IMG/VR virus record: IMGVR_UViG_3300028410_000010
Span: 28,316 to 92,315 of that record
DNA length: 64,000 nucleotides
From: a virus
Reading direction: 5' to 3' (one strand)
Within the stretch, counting starts at the first letter, position 1, and each line of letters begins with the position of its first letter. Under the pieces are notes generated by a model. It was not told the origin of the DNA, made no database searches, and saw nothing but the letters and a program-made list of their open reading frames with translations. This document shows positions 31,797 to 40,888 of the stretch, in pieces. The position numbers and the translations under genes are program-made.

Positions 31797-32226
31797 ACTC
31801 TTACTCTTAGCTGTAGCATTACTTTTGCCATTTAATGCTTTTGGTGCTGAAGTTATAACTACCGTTGAGGAGGGTGAAATAGTACCCTTCACGGGCACTC
31901 TACTTAGCACCGAAGCCGCAGCAAAAATTATGACCCAACTAGATTTTTCTGAAGAAGCCTGTAAACTTGAGATGACAAGAGCAGTAGAATCTATCAAGAT
32001 AGTAAAAGACGGAGAGATAGATTCGCTAAAAATTAAGCTCGATACTGCTGAAACACTGTGTCAGCAGAGAATTGAAATCAGAGATGAACAGATCGATTTC
32101 TTGTCAAAGGAACTGATGTCTCAAAAGAAGCCAAATACAGCACTTTGGTTTGCTGGCGGAACAATAGCAGGCATCGGTCTAACAGTACTTTCAGGATGGG
32201 CAATCGGCCAGGCAGCTAGTCAGTGA
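31783..32226 (+). CDS. Exported protein with C-terminal membrane helix, lysis-associated candidate, 147 aa
   Basis: TTG 31783 with GGGAG upstream. Signal-peptide-like start (LLLLAVALLLPFNAFGAE), then GEIVPFTGTLLSTEAAAKI, a short motif I recall near phage lysis genes, a coiled middle, and a C-terminal membrane helix (ALWFAGGTIAGIGLTVLSG). Its start lies inside the end of the preceding spanin-like gene, as Rz1 genes overlap Rz. It has no lipobox, so it is not a classical outer spanin. Confidence 0.55.
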   Translation: MSLTKLLLLAVALLLPFNAFGAEVITTVEEGEIVPFTGTLLSTEAAAKIMTQLDFSEEACKLEMTRAVESIKIVKDGEIDSLKIKLDTAETLCQQRIEIRDEQIDFLSKELMSQKKPNTALWFAGGTIAGIGLTVLSGWAIGQAASQ

Positions 32227-32235
32227 ATAGTTAAA

Positions 32236-32274
32236 TTGCTATTTGAAGTTCTTCTCGATATGTATGGATAGCAA
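32236..32274 (+). promoter_or_regulatory. Inverted repeat in the gap after the lysis genes
   Basis: TTGCTAT (32236-32242) pairs with ATAGCAA (32268-32274). No T-run follows and no promoter with correct spacing is seen. Role unknown. Confidence 0.3.
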
Positions 32275-32296
32275 CAAGACAAGTTGAGGTTTTAAT

Positions 32297-33514
32297 ATGG
32301 CTGTAACAGTTAGCAAAGATGCAATAGTAGATTTGCTCATAGAGACAATTACAAGTGCCGATTCGAAAGAAAAGCCGGCGCCTGCTGTTGTTTCTGAGCC
32401 GAAAGCATCAAAGCCACCTGTCGAAGCGTCAGAAACAATGCAACCCGAAGGTATATTTGAGTTGCCTCCTGTGGAAGACACAGAATATGAGCCTCACAAT
32501 GTTGCTGCATTGTCAAGGGCAGCATTTGCACTTGCCAAGTTAGTTCCACCAAAGCAAGTTGAAAAGTTTTTTAGAAAACTTAAAGATCTATCACAGGACG
32601 CAGTCGCCTGGCAAAAAGAAGAGGATATGAACATGAATGTTTACGAGCAGCGTTTGCGCGCGAAAATTAGGCACCTAATCAAAGAAGCGAACGGTGATTC
32701 TTTCGCTGGCATGCTAGATGACTTTGAAGAGGATGAACCAAGACTCAAGCCCGGAGAAGAAGGTCCATATTCAGAAGAAGAGGCTGGACAGAAGAGTGCA
32801 TCAGATGCGCTTCGTGCTAAGTCTAATGCGGCAGTTCCAAAGTCCTGGTCAGATATTAAGCTTAAAAAGAAGCGCAAGCAGTTTGATTGGCTTGACGATG
32901 ACACATACGAAGAGTGGGAGAAGCCAGGATACAAGGCAGAGCCGATCGGTGATCCAGGTGATTATGGAAACCCACTTACACTTGATGCAATCGCAGGCGA
33001 AGTTGAAGGTCTAAATACACCATCAGCTGTTAGACAATTCCTAGAAGATCCACGTAAGCTTAACTTAATGGACAAGGTTATGTTCCTTGTAAACATGCCA
33101 GAAAAGCAACGTGAAAAAATCATGATTAGTACAGCCGCAGATTTTATTACTAAGCTAGAAGACGGTAAGCTTAAAACGCCGCTTAATCACAACGACCCAG
33201 TCATCAGGACAGTCATTGATCACTATGTCGGAGAACTTGAAGCAGAGGGCATTATCGAACCAGAAGATGCTACTACACTCAAGAACAGAACAGAGTACGT
33301 TGCCGAACTGGATTCCTTTAAGTCATATGCAGGAAGCTATTTTGACAACAATTTCGATGAGCTCATGAAGTACGAGCCCTTCAGGCTTGCATTGAAGAAG
33401 GTCTGGTCGAAGATGATGAGAAGCAATCCAGAACTTCAGGACTACGTTGCAAAGAGAAAAGAGAAAGACCTCGAGCGCGTAAGAAAGAAGAAGGCAGCAC
33501 GAAAGAGTAAGTAA
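32297..33514 (+). CDS. Unknown 405-aa protein with an internal start at a LRxLIREEL-type peptide
   Basis: Residues 1-110 include a Pro/Ala-rich acidic linker and a helical part. At residue 113 (ATG 32633) a GAGG lies eight bases upstream, and the next residues are MNVYEQRLRAKIRHLIKEA, a good shared-peptide match. A 293-residue product could therefore be made from within the gene, as in nested phage scaffold genes. The rest has acidic and helical regions (YEEWEKPGYKAEPIGDPGD, then PSAVRQFLEDPRKLN) and a very basic C-terminus. No family recognised. Possibly a head core or packaged protein. Confidence 0.65.
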   Translation: MAVTVSKDAIVDLLIETITSADSKEKPAPAVVSEPKASKPPVEASETMQPEGIFELPPVEDTEYEPHNVAALSRAAFALAKLVPPKQVEKFFRKLKDLSQDAVAWQKEEDMNMNVYEQRLRAKIRHLIKEANGDSFAGMLDDFEEDEPRLKPGEEGPYSEEEAGQKSASDALRAKSNAAVPKSWSDIKLKKKRKQFDWLDDDTYEEWEKPGYKAEPIGDPGDYGNPLTLDAIAGEVEGLNTPSAVRQFLEDPRKLNLMDKVMFLVNMPEKQREKIMISTAADFITKLEDGKLKTPLNHNDPVIRTVIDHYVGELEAEGIIEPEDATTLKNRTEYVAELDSFKSYAGSYFDNNFDELMKYEPFRLALKKVWSKMMRSNPELQDYVAKRKEKDLERVRKKKAARKSK

Positions 33515-33531
33515 AAACGAAGGCAGGAAAA

Positions 33532-33951
33532 GTGAAATTGTCAGAAGCGGTCAACATAAAACCTGACGAGCGCGAGCACCTAAATCTGCCTTCGTTTTCG
33601 TACATCGACTCTATTTTACCTAAAGCACAAAGTTCGGCTCATACAGACGATCTTCCTATTAGTGTAAATGAAGAGAAATGGTCTGTCAAAGACACGGGTG
33701 ACTCTAAAAGGTTATCCCGTGTCTTTGACTTTCAAGATTCAAGAATGAAAGCCGCATTCTTCCTTGAAATAATTGACTACGAAGACAACATTCACCATAA
33801 TGCAAAAATTACTATGTTTGAAAGTAGAGTCAAAGTAGAAGTTTGGACGAGAGACATCGATGACATTACAGAGATCGATCTCGACTATGCAGAAGAAGTT
33901 GATTCTATATTTGAAGATGTAGTCTATCACTTTGAGAGGACAAATGACTGA
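33532..33951 (+). CDS. Pterin-4a-carbinolamine dehydratase-like protein, 139 aa
   Basis: GTG 33532 with AGGA upstream. The segment RLSRVFDFQDSRMKAAFF, then NIHHNAKITMFESRVKVEV, then ITEIDLDYAEEVDSI follows the layout of DCoH/PhhB (F.F, HH.P.I, V.V...T, D..A..ID), although the usual THD is replaced by TRD. The enzyme recycles tetrahydrobiopterin; related proteins occur in T4-like phages with no clear role. The fold is likely and the activity doubtful. Confidence 0.6.
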   Translation: MKLSEAVNIKPDEREHLNLPSFSYIDSILPKAQSSAHTDDLPISVNEEKWSVKDTGDSKRLSRVFDFQDSRMKAAFFLEIIDYEDNIHHNAKITMFESRVKVEVWTRDIDDITEIDLDYAEEVDSIFEDVVYHFERTND

Positions 33952-34321
33952 TATTTTGATGTCCGATTCGATTAAGAATATCGTTGATCCTTCGCAGTTT
34001 GAGCCAAAGAAAAAGAAGAAGGCTTTAGAAACTACCGCAGATTCACCCGACATGCTTGTGAATATGAAGACTGGACAGTTCATAGGTCAGCCGGAGGCTA
34101 TGATGTGGGATCGTTCAGGTAGAATCGTACAAGTAGCTTTAAGTGTATTACAGGAAGATGTCCAGAAGGTACTAGAAGGGAATGTAGTTGTTTCTATGGG
34201 ATTTCGCCCAAATAAAGACGCAAAAACCTTCTGGCTTACTTCAGAGATATTTAAGGGAATCTCACATAGCATTGAGTTTAAGAAGGGCAGTTGTTTAATG
34301 ACTGTCAACGTTCACTACTAG
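33944..34321 (+). CDS. Unknown protein, 125 aa
   Basis: ATG 33944 has AGAGGAC just upstream. A lysine-rich run near residue 24 is followed by a beta-rich body (GQFIGQPEAMMWDRSGRIVQ). Unrecognised. Overlaps the preceding gene by eight bases. Confidence 0.6.
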   Translation: MTDILMSDSIKNIVDPSQFEPKKKKKALETTADSPDMLVNMKTGQFIGQPEAMMWDRSGRIVQVALSVLQEDVQKVLEGNVVVSMGFRPNKDAKTFWLTSEIFKGISHSIEFKKGSCLMTVNVHY

Positions 34322-34358
34322 CAAGATACGTACTACTATACACTTAGGAGTTTCAACC

Positions 34359-34526
34359 ATGTCTAACGGATTTGATAAGTTCATGGATGACATTTGTAAA
34401 CGTGAAGACGTTTCAAAGAAGAGAGTCAAAACATTGTCCGAGGAGCAGGAAGAGAGCCCTCAGAGAAAATACAATCGTCTTTACAGAGAGCGCCCGCAGA
34501 ACAAAACTGTGTGGAGAAAAAAATAA
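34359..34526 (+). CDS. Small basic protein, 55 aa
   Basis: TAGGAG precedes ATG 34359. Core SPQRKYNRLYRERPQNKTVW resembles small proteins of other large phages (memory). The stop overlaps the next ATG (TAATG). Function unknown. Confidence 0.65.
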   Translation: MSNGFDKFMDDICKREDVSKKRVKTLSEEQEESPQRKYNRLYRERPQNKTVWRKK

Positions 34527-35254
34527 TGGCAAAGATTACAACGTCGTCAAATCTAAAAGAGTTCTTGAAGATTATTGTCGAAGAAAGCGTTCATAGCGCA
34601 CGAAAAAAATCTACTTCTTCTGCAGAAAGCGAAAGAATGTTCCAGACAGACTTAGCTGGAAGCTTAGGTAAGCTAAAGAAGTCTGGCAAGAAAGATACGG
34701 ATGTCCACGATGAAGCGGATGATGATCTACTTGGAGACGAAGAAGACGGGGATAAAAAGAAAGCACGCAAGAAAGAGAAACTTGAAGTCGAACCCGAAGA
34801 AAAAGAAAATCCCAAGAAGTCATCTAGGCCTGCAGAAGAAATTACGTTTACGATGATTAAAGATAGAGTCAACACAATCCGATCAGGTAGATCACTTAGA
34901 GATCAAGAGATCAGAGGGGAACTGAAGACGTACTTTGGTGAGCTTAGTGATGATGAGCAGTCAGCACTTTATGCATTTCTTGATGGAATTGCGCAAGTAT
35001 TAACTGCTGGAATCGACGGTTCCGAGGCCGATGAGCCTTCTGATGAACCTTACAATGTTAAGATGTCGTCTGACGCTAAATCAAGAAATAGTAAGAAGTC
35101 CGATGATTCCTCGCAAAAGAAGAAAAAGAAAGTCTCCCAGTCTCCACAGAGTTCCGGAAGCTCTTCAGGTGTAGAAAACACTGCACCTCCTATTGATGTA
35201 GGAAGAAAGCAAAGGACTGAAGCACTGCGTAGACGTCTAAAAGAACTAATGTAG
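34526..35254 (+). CDS. Acidic/basic low-complexity protein with LRxLIREEL-type N-terminus, 242 aa
   Basis: N-terminus SSNLKEFLKIIVEESVHSA fits the shared peptide. Residues about 50-110 are strongly charged (alternating acidic and KKK runs). A short helical domain follows (IRGELKTYFGELSDDEQSAL), then another basic tail. This composition resembles phage prohead core proteins. No family recognised. Confidence 0.65.
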   Translation: MAKITTSSNLKEFLKIIVEESVHSARKKSTSSAESERMFQTDLAGSLGKLKKSGKKDTDVHDEADDDLLGDEEDGDKKKARKKEKLEVEPEEKENPKKSSRPAEEITFTMIKDRVNTIRSGRSLRDQEIRGELKTYFGELSDDEQSALYAFLDGIAQVLTAGIDGSEADEPSDEPYNVKMSSDAKSRNSKKSDDSSQKKKKKVSQSPQSSGSSSGVENTAPPIDVGRKQRTEALRRRLKELM

Positions 35255-35325
35255 TATTAAGCTATTTCTTGACAGCTTGATTTTTGAGTATACTTTTGAA
35301 TACTTAACGCTGTAGGAATGCGCAT

Positions 35326-36630
35326 ATGAAAGACAATCTACGAGAATTTATACGTGAAGCTGTCATGAAACCTTTTATCACCTCACGTGGTAAAAGTGTT
35401 GACTATGGCTCACAGAAGCACATTGACGACTTGCAAGGCTCTCTTGATGAACTAATTAGAATTAGAAATCGACAAGGTCGCACATCAAAGTCAAGGTATA
35501 TCTACGCACGTGCAGTAGAAGAGTTGAGAAAGAAACTTCGTGTTGCAAAGCGTTATGGACTGAAAAACAACCTTATCGAAGAAAATCGACTTAGAAAGGC
35601 AATTAGAATGATTGCCGAGGGTGGTCTCAAGGCACCTGATCTAACAAGAGACACAGTCTTGACCCCAGAAGTAGTAGCACAGGCAGTTGCTATCTATGTA
35701 GAAGCAATTGAACTCTGGAACAAGTACCTTGCAAAGAAAGGTGCTCGACCCGTTAAAGCATTAGGCCCAGTCGGATCGACGGCTTATTACAAAAAAGATC
35801 TTAAATCAAACCCTGGCAAAGAGTATGGTGATGTTGACTATCTCGTAGCATTTCCGGTAGAAGTTGACAAAGATGCTTCACCTGAAGATGAGAGAAAAGC
35901 CGAGAACCTTGCAAACAGGGTTTATACGAAGTTACTCGTAGACTTTTTAAGTAGTGATCCACAGGTACAGAGATTAGTAAACGTTCCCGCTACAGTTAAG
36001 AGTAGCCCAACACTTCTTATTGTAAAACTTCCTGATGGCCAACATGTACAAGTAGATACTATTGTAACACATCCACAGTATGTGTCTGATGATGGCAAGA
36101 GTGGATGGATGCCTGCTAGGTGGACTCCAGAAAGAGGGCTTAAAGGTTATACGCTTGGAAATGTCTACGCGATCTTGTCTGACAGATATAACTTGTCGAT
36201 ATCGGACAGAGGAATTCTTGCAAAAACACAAGCTGGCTCTGCTGTTCCATTCAAGACGCGCAAAAATGTAAAGTTGGTCAGAGTAGGAAAGAGCCTGTCT
36301 ACAATCTTTGCTGACATAGCAAACTACTTAACACAAGGCGAAGTAGAGCTAGATGACATCTTGATCAAAAATCCCGGAATGAATACGGAAAATATCACTA
36401 TTTCTTCAGCAGCTAATGGTATAGTAGGCCTTGTAAACACTCTTGAGTCTGCAGGTATTATTGACAGTGCGTCATCAGAACTCAGTGTACTATTGTCTTC
36501 GTATAAAGACAGGCTTCAAAGTGCAATTGACAGTAAGAAAAGTCGCGGTTTAGAAGATGACAAATATGAGAAACTTTTAAAGCTTAATGACAAAGCATAC
36601 GAAATAGTCAAAAAGGAATTTGAAAAATGA
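35326..36630 (+). CDS. Nucleotidyltransferase-like protein with N-terminal LRxLIREEL-type peptide, 434 aa
   Basis: Starts MKDNLREFIREAVMKPF (shared peptide); a second similar helix, ENRLRKAIRMIAEGG, is near residue 88. The segment GPVGSTAYYKKDLKS... GDVDYLVAF (about residues 148-175) gives the GS and DxD pattern of Pol-beta-type nucleotidyltransferases, with a third acidic strand QVDTIVTH later. It could add nucleotides to RNA, modify a protein, or act on antibiotic-like substrates. It overlaps the giant fusion gene, which ends with a related domain. Confidence 0.68.
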   Translation: MKDNLREFIREAVMKPFITSRGKSVDYGSQKHIDDLQGSLDELIRIRNRQGRTSKSRYIYARAVEELRKKLRVAKRYGLKNNLIEENRLRKAIRMIAEGGLKAPDLTRDTVLTPEVVAQAVAIYVEAIELWNKYLAKKGARPVKALGPVGSTAYYKKDLKSNPGKEYGDVDYLVAFPVEVDKDASPEDERKAENLANRVYTKLLVDFLSSDPQVQRLVNVPATVKSSPTLLIVKLPDGQHVQVDTIVTHPQYVSDDGKSGWMPARWTPERGLKGYTLGNVYAILSDRYNLSISDRGILAKTQAGSAVPFKTRKNVKLVRVGKSLSTIFADIANYLTQGEVELDDILIKNPGMNTENITISSAANGIVGLVNTLESAGIIDSASSELSVLLSSYKDRLQSAIDSKKSRGLEDDKYEKLLKLNDKAYEIVKKEFEK

Positions 36631-39428
36631 GAGTAGGAATTTTCGGCGGCGGATTTAAGCCATTTACAACAGGTCACTTTTCAAAGCTTGCTTTGGCAAT
36701 GAGAGAGAATGACTTTGTAGTACTTTACTATGCTATTTCTGGACGCAAGAAAGGATCAGACTATCTTTTTACAAAAGAAATGGGCAAAGAGATCTTTGAG
36801 ATCGTGAAGCCTTCTCTTGAGAAAAAGTTCGGTGAAAAGCTGTCAGTTCAGCTTGGAACACCTTCACCAATCGTGAAAACTTTTAAGGCAATCGAGGACG
36901 TCGCAAAAAGCACGAATACTGAGCTTGCAAACTTAGGTATAGATCCTGATAGTGTGACAAAGCTTACTATCTACTCTGATCCAAATGATCTAAGAAGATT
37001 CACTAGTTACATTGGTACAGAGAAAGAAGAAAGATACTTTGGCAATCTTGTGTCTTCAAAGAGATTAGCTTTTGATAGTGGACTAAATGACGAAGATGAC
37101 GGAATCGATCGTATGATCTCCGCGATGAAAACAATGTATCCAGATGCATCTGACGAAGAACTATCAGATCTCATAAACGTAAGAGGCTCAGATGTTCGCG
37201 CTGTTATCGGCACGAGAGATAGAACTAGAATCTCAAAGTATCTTCCTAATTTCTTGTCAGAAGACGATAAAGATAAAATAATTGCAGTTCTCCTCCAAGG
37301 ATTACCAATGGCAGAGTCTTCAAGACTACTTAGAAACCTAATTAGAGAGTCGCTTGTTACTGAGGGTTTAGAGGCACATATCCTTAACTTCTATGAAGAT
37401 CTTGATATGCCGCTGTCTGAGCTTTACGAAGTGATCGAGGCGGTCGTCGACGGGAAGCTCGAAGACATCCAAGAAAAGATGGATGGTCAAAATGTTACAT
37501 TCAGTGTCGTAGACGGTGAGCTTCAATTCTTCTCCAAGGGTGCAAACTGGAATCGAGTCCAGCGTGGAGGCATGAATAGAGCCACTATTCAATCTAAGTA
37601 CAATGACAGAATGACCGTCAGAGACGCTTTTCTTATGGCATATGATGCCATTAACTACGTTGTTAAGAAGAATCCCCAGAATGCCAACCAGCTGTTCCAA
37701 AACGGCCAGGTATTAGTTGAGTCTGCCTTACTTGCACCAAACAATCCAAATACTATTGTCTATGAAGAACCTCACATTAGGTTTATACAGGCCGAAGCTG
37801 TTGGACCAGATGCTGAAGTTGATAATGCTGCTTATCGCACATTTGTTAGCGACGCTGAAGATGCGATTGACAAGCTTGAAAGCAAGATTAAAATGGGCGC
37901 TGTGCCATTGCTCAAACTTAAAAGATCACTAGACGCTGATCATGTAATGAGCGATCTTAAGGGTAGGCTTGACAAAGTTATATCTAAAGCTGGACTTGAC
38001 GAAAGCAATACTGTTGGTGATCTAGCAATACACCTTGCAGAGAAAATCTTAGCAGAGCGAGGAATTCCTGACAGTATTCTAAAGCAGGCTGCTTATAGAC
38101 TTGTGACCGGAAACAAAAAAGACGTTGGCAAAAAAGACTTTTTAGAGAAGGCTGATGCTGAAGTTTGGTCACAATACCAAGCACTTGAAAAAGACAGAGG
38201 CACTGTCTTGGGCAAAGCACTTATTCCAATTGAGAACATTATTCAAAGGATTGGTGCACATGCATTTAAGAACATGGAGTTTGCACTAGCGTCTAACAGG
38301 ACTGAAAGCGGCGATGATTTGCGACAGTTTGTTAGAAAGGTTCGAAGTGCATTTGAAAGCGGAAATCTACTTGCAGATCCTAAGCAGCTTGAAAGAATTA
38401 AGGTTGCACTGAATCGTGTGGGTGAAGAAGAACTCTTTGAAAAGTCTGTGGAAGGCATCGTATTTCAGTGGAAGGGTAAAACACGTAAGCTTACTGGCCT
38501 CTTCACTCCTATCAACAAACTTAGAGGATTTTTTGCATACGGTGCAAACCCTGCAAAGATAAAAGAAAATAGAGCTCGTCTACTAAGGTTGCGTACTAGA
38601 AAGTCATTAAGTGAAGGAGGTAATGCATTCAAGGATGCAAATGGAGGACTTACCACTGAGATCGACAAAGAGAATGTTAAGTCTACTCTTGACCACTTCT
38701 TGAAGGCTGTACTGAATCCTGTTGGAGTCAAAGAATACAAAATGTTAGGAAGTACGGGCAAGAAGTCAAGATCAGGCGACCTTGACATTGCTGTTGGAAT
38801 AGGAGAGAGTAACAAGACGGCCTTCAAGAAAGAATTTGTTAAAAATGCTGGGCAGATATATGATGCTAAGAAAGTAAAAGCTGTGGGGCAGCTTGCTGCT
38901 GTTATGTACCCTATCATTACGCCGTCCGGTAAGGTTACGCAAGAGTATGTTCAAATTGACATTATGTTCACACAGACACCTGATAATACTGAATGGATGA
39001 TGTCTGGAACTGGTGATGATCGCGTGAAGGGTGTATATCGTAACCTTATGCTCGCACACATTGCAAAGCAAAGATCTATTGAACAACAAGCGCTTGGAAA
39101 TAACATTAAGATGACAATCTCTTTTCCTGGAGGACTCCAAGTAGCACGTGGCAAAGAGATTGTAGTTCCAAGAGTCAACGATCCATCAAAGGTACTTGAG
39201 TTCTTGGGCATAGGAGCAAGTCCTGAGAGTGTGGGTACGTTCGAGGATCTAGTAGATTACATGGCTAAAGATCCTAAATTAAAGAAATACATTACTTCGT
39301 ACAAAGACTACGTGGCACCTTATCTTGATAGAGATCCTGAAAACGCGCAGCGTGCTGTGTCGTATATTAAAGATCATTCTCTTTCTGAATCACTTAGAAA
39401 TTTGATCAGGAATATTATTAAAGGATAA
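36627..39428 (+). CDS. Triple fusion: NMNAT-like adenylyltransferase, RNA ligase-like and Pol-beta-like nucleotidyltransferase domains
   Basis: 933 residues. Domain 1 (1 to about 220) is a HIGH-superfamily nucleotidylyltransferase: MRVGIFGGGFKPFTTGHF with His17. Residues 228-250 (MAESSRLLRNLIRESLVTEG) are the shared peptide, and ATG 37308 (Met228) has AAGGA six bases upstream, so an internal product is likely. Domain 2 (about 250-640) has ligase motif I EKMDGQN (Lys284) and motif IV/V EGIVFQWKGKTRKLTG (about 609-624). Domain 3 (about 690-900) has GSTGKKSRSGDLDIAVG. The C-terminus repeats SESLRNLIRNIIKG. These could together repair cleaved tRNA or rebuild NAD during host defence. The folds are visible; the pathway is inferred. 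Confidence 0.75.
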   Translation: MRVGIFGGGFKPFTTGHFSKLALAMRENDFVVLYYAISGRKKGSDYLFTKEMGKEIFEIVKPSLEKKFGEKLSVQLGTPSPIVKTFKAIEDVAKSTNTELANLGIDPDSVTKLTIYSDPNDLRRFTSYIGTEKEERYFGNLVSSKRLAFDSGLNDEDDGIDRMISAMKTMYPDASDEELSDLINVRGSDVRAVIGTRDRTRISKYLPNFLSEDDKDKIIAVLLQGLPMAESSRLLRNLIRESLVTEGLEAHILNFYEDLDMPLSELYEVIEAVVDGKLEDIQEKMDGQNVTFSVVDGELQFFSKGANWNRVQRGGMNRATIQSKYNDRMTVRDAFLMAYDAINYVVKKNPQNANQLFQNGQVLVESALLAPNNPNTIVYEEPHIRFIQAEAVGPDAEVDNAAYRTFVSDAEDAIDKLESKIKMGAVPLLKLKRSLDADHVMSDLKGRLDKVISKAGLDESNTVGDLAIHLAEKILAERGIPDSILKQAAYRLVTGNKKDVGKKDFLEKADAEVWSQYQALEKDRGTVLGKALIPIENIIQRIGAHAFKNMEFALASNRTESGDDLRQFVRKVRSAFESGNLLADPKQLERIKVALNRVGEEELFEKSVEGIVFQWKGKTRKLTGLFTPINKLRGFFAYGANPAKIKENRARLLRLRTRKSLSEGGNAFKDANGGLTTEIDKENVKSTLDHFLKAVLNPVGVKEYKMLGSTGKKSRSGDLDIAVGIGESNKTAFKKEFVKNAGQIYDAKKVKAVGQLAAVMYPIITPSGKVTQEYVQIDIMFTQTPDNTEWMMSGTGDDRVKGVYRNLMLAHIAKQRSIEQQALGNNIKMTISFPGGLQVARGKEIVVPRVNDPSKVLEFLGIGASPESVGTFEDLVDYMAKDPKLKKYITSYKDYVAPYLDRDPENAQRAVSYIKDHSLSESLRNLIRNIIKG

Positions 39429-39555
39429 GCAGTCTTGATGTGGTGTTTAATTTAATTTCAAAATCATTTTGTTAGCTAAAAATGTCACTCTTCATAAAAC
39501 AAGATTGAAGAGTATTGTAAGATTTGAATTGAACCCTATAACAGAAAGAGACAAA

Positions 39556-39801
39556 ATGGCATTACCTAAACGAATTCTAGATGAAGTCAAAGAAGCTGCT
39601 ATTATCTTGGAAGATACTGATGATTGGATGGTTGTTAAGAAGCTTCTTTTGCTTCAATTACCACCAAAACTTAGAACACTATTTTCTACAAGGGATCCGA
39701 AAACTAAAGAGCAGAGCCTAAATGAATTTGAAAAAGAACTGTGTTCAAAGTATAAAAAACTGACTGGCATCCAGTTAATACTGAAACAGAAAGAGAGATA
39801 G
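39556..39801 (+). CDS. Small helical protein, about 81 aa
   Basis: ATG 39556 has only a weak AGAG site. The frame is open to 39469, and the upstream codons read TRLKSIVRFELN, similar to the shared peptide, so a non-ATG start there is possible. The body (DDWMVVKKLLLLQLPPKLR) is helical and basic. Unrecognised. Confidence 0.5.
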   Translation: MALPKRILDEVKEAAIILEDTDDWMVVKKLLLLQLPPKLRTLFSTRDPKTKEQSLNEFEKELCSKYKKLTGIQLILKQKER

Positions 39802-39827
39802 AATAGTTAATAGTGAGGAACGACGTA

Positions 39828-40841
39828 ATGAAAAATAGCAAAAACCTTCTTAGAGAATATGTTAGAGAAACATTGTCAGAGAGAACAACAGGTGGAGGTG
39901 CTGCATTTGGTGATTATGGTTCCGATCTTGGAGACATGTTTCTGAAGCCATTTCAAGATGCAGGAAAGGTAATAAGTGGAGAGCTTCAAAAACTATCTGC
40001 AAGAACACAGTCTGCTGCTCTCAAGCTAATTAGTGGAACACTATCGATTCTTATGCCTTGGTCTGATATGGAATTAGATCGCATTGTCAAGCATGAAGAA
40101 GAGACAATTAGAGCTATTGAAAACGACCCAGCAACAAAGAAAGCTTGGGAAACAGTGTCGAGTGATGCAGATACTGGTGTAAGAAAGATGGCATTTCTTT
40201 TCAACCCTGTCTTATATGTTGCAACAGATCTAGCAACAAAAAGCCCATCAACGGCCCTTGTCGCTGCAGGCGCATTGATTGGAGCACCAGGTGCGGGTGC
40301 TCTTGCAGCTGCAGCTAAGAAGCTTTATCAGACAAACAAAGACAGCAAGCTCAATACAAAGAAGAAGAGAAATGACTGGAAAGGAATGGTTCAGCAGCTG
40401 AATGCACTTCGTGAAAGTAGAGTCTTAGTTGAAAGTGTCTCCTCAGAATCTGTTGAGTTCTTCTTAAACAGTCCGGAAGTTCAGAACATTCTTAAAAACA
40501 GTCAGGGTGCCAAAAGAATTATTAGTAAGTCTGATGACATGTCATCAAAGACAGCAAATAAATTTGACAAAGCCATGTCAGATATAGAGTCAGTTGAAAC
40601 ATTAGAGCAACTAACAAATCTCACGGGTAAGACAATTAATCTATCAGTACCCTCAGATATAGATCAGGCTGAGCAGGCTTCAATGGAATCGTCAGCACTT
40701 GAAAACATAAAGAATGAATTAAAAAAGTCATTAGTTACAGGTGTTCTAAATCACATTAAAGAAACTGGTCTTGCTGACTCTCCTGAACATCCTTATGTCA
40801 AGCTAATCATGTCAAAAGTAGAAAGTGTTGACCTTGATTAA
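39828..40841 (+). CDS. Unknown 337-aa protein with N-terminal LRxLIREEL-type peptide and an Ala/Gly-rich hydrophobic segment
   Basis: Starts MKNSKNLLREYVRETLSER after GAGG. A hydrophobic Ala/Gly stretch (ALVAAGALIGAPGAGALAAA, about residues 145-164) could insert into a membrane. The second half is helical. If packaged in the head, such a protein might help DNA entry; that is speculation. Confidence 0.65.
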   Translation: MKNSKNLLREYVRETLSERTTGGGAAFGDYGSDLGDMFLKPFQDAGKVISGELQKLSARTQSAALKLISGTLSILMPWSDMELDRIVKHEEETIRAIENDPATKKAWETVSSDADTGVRKMAFLFNPVLYVATDLATKSPSTALVAAGALIGAPGAGALAAAAKKLYQTNKDSKLNTKKKRNDWKGMVQQLNALRESRVLVESVSSESVEFFLNSPEVQNILKNSQGAKRIISKSDDMSSKTANKFDKAMSDIESVETLEQLTNLTGKTINLSVPSDIDQAEQASMESSALENIKNELKKSLVTGVLNHIKETGLADSPEHPYVKLIMSKVESVDLD

Positions 40842-40888
40842 CATTGATAGTCAATCAGATTATGTTGGCACTACGGAGTTTAAAAGCA

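Noticed and set aside
35269-35306. TTGACA...TATACT promoter before the 35326 gene
   Set aside because: Spacing is 14 bp, too short. Alternative TTGATT with TACTTA is weak. A promoter here is possible but not supported.
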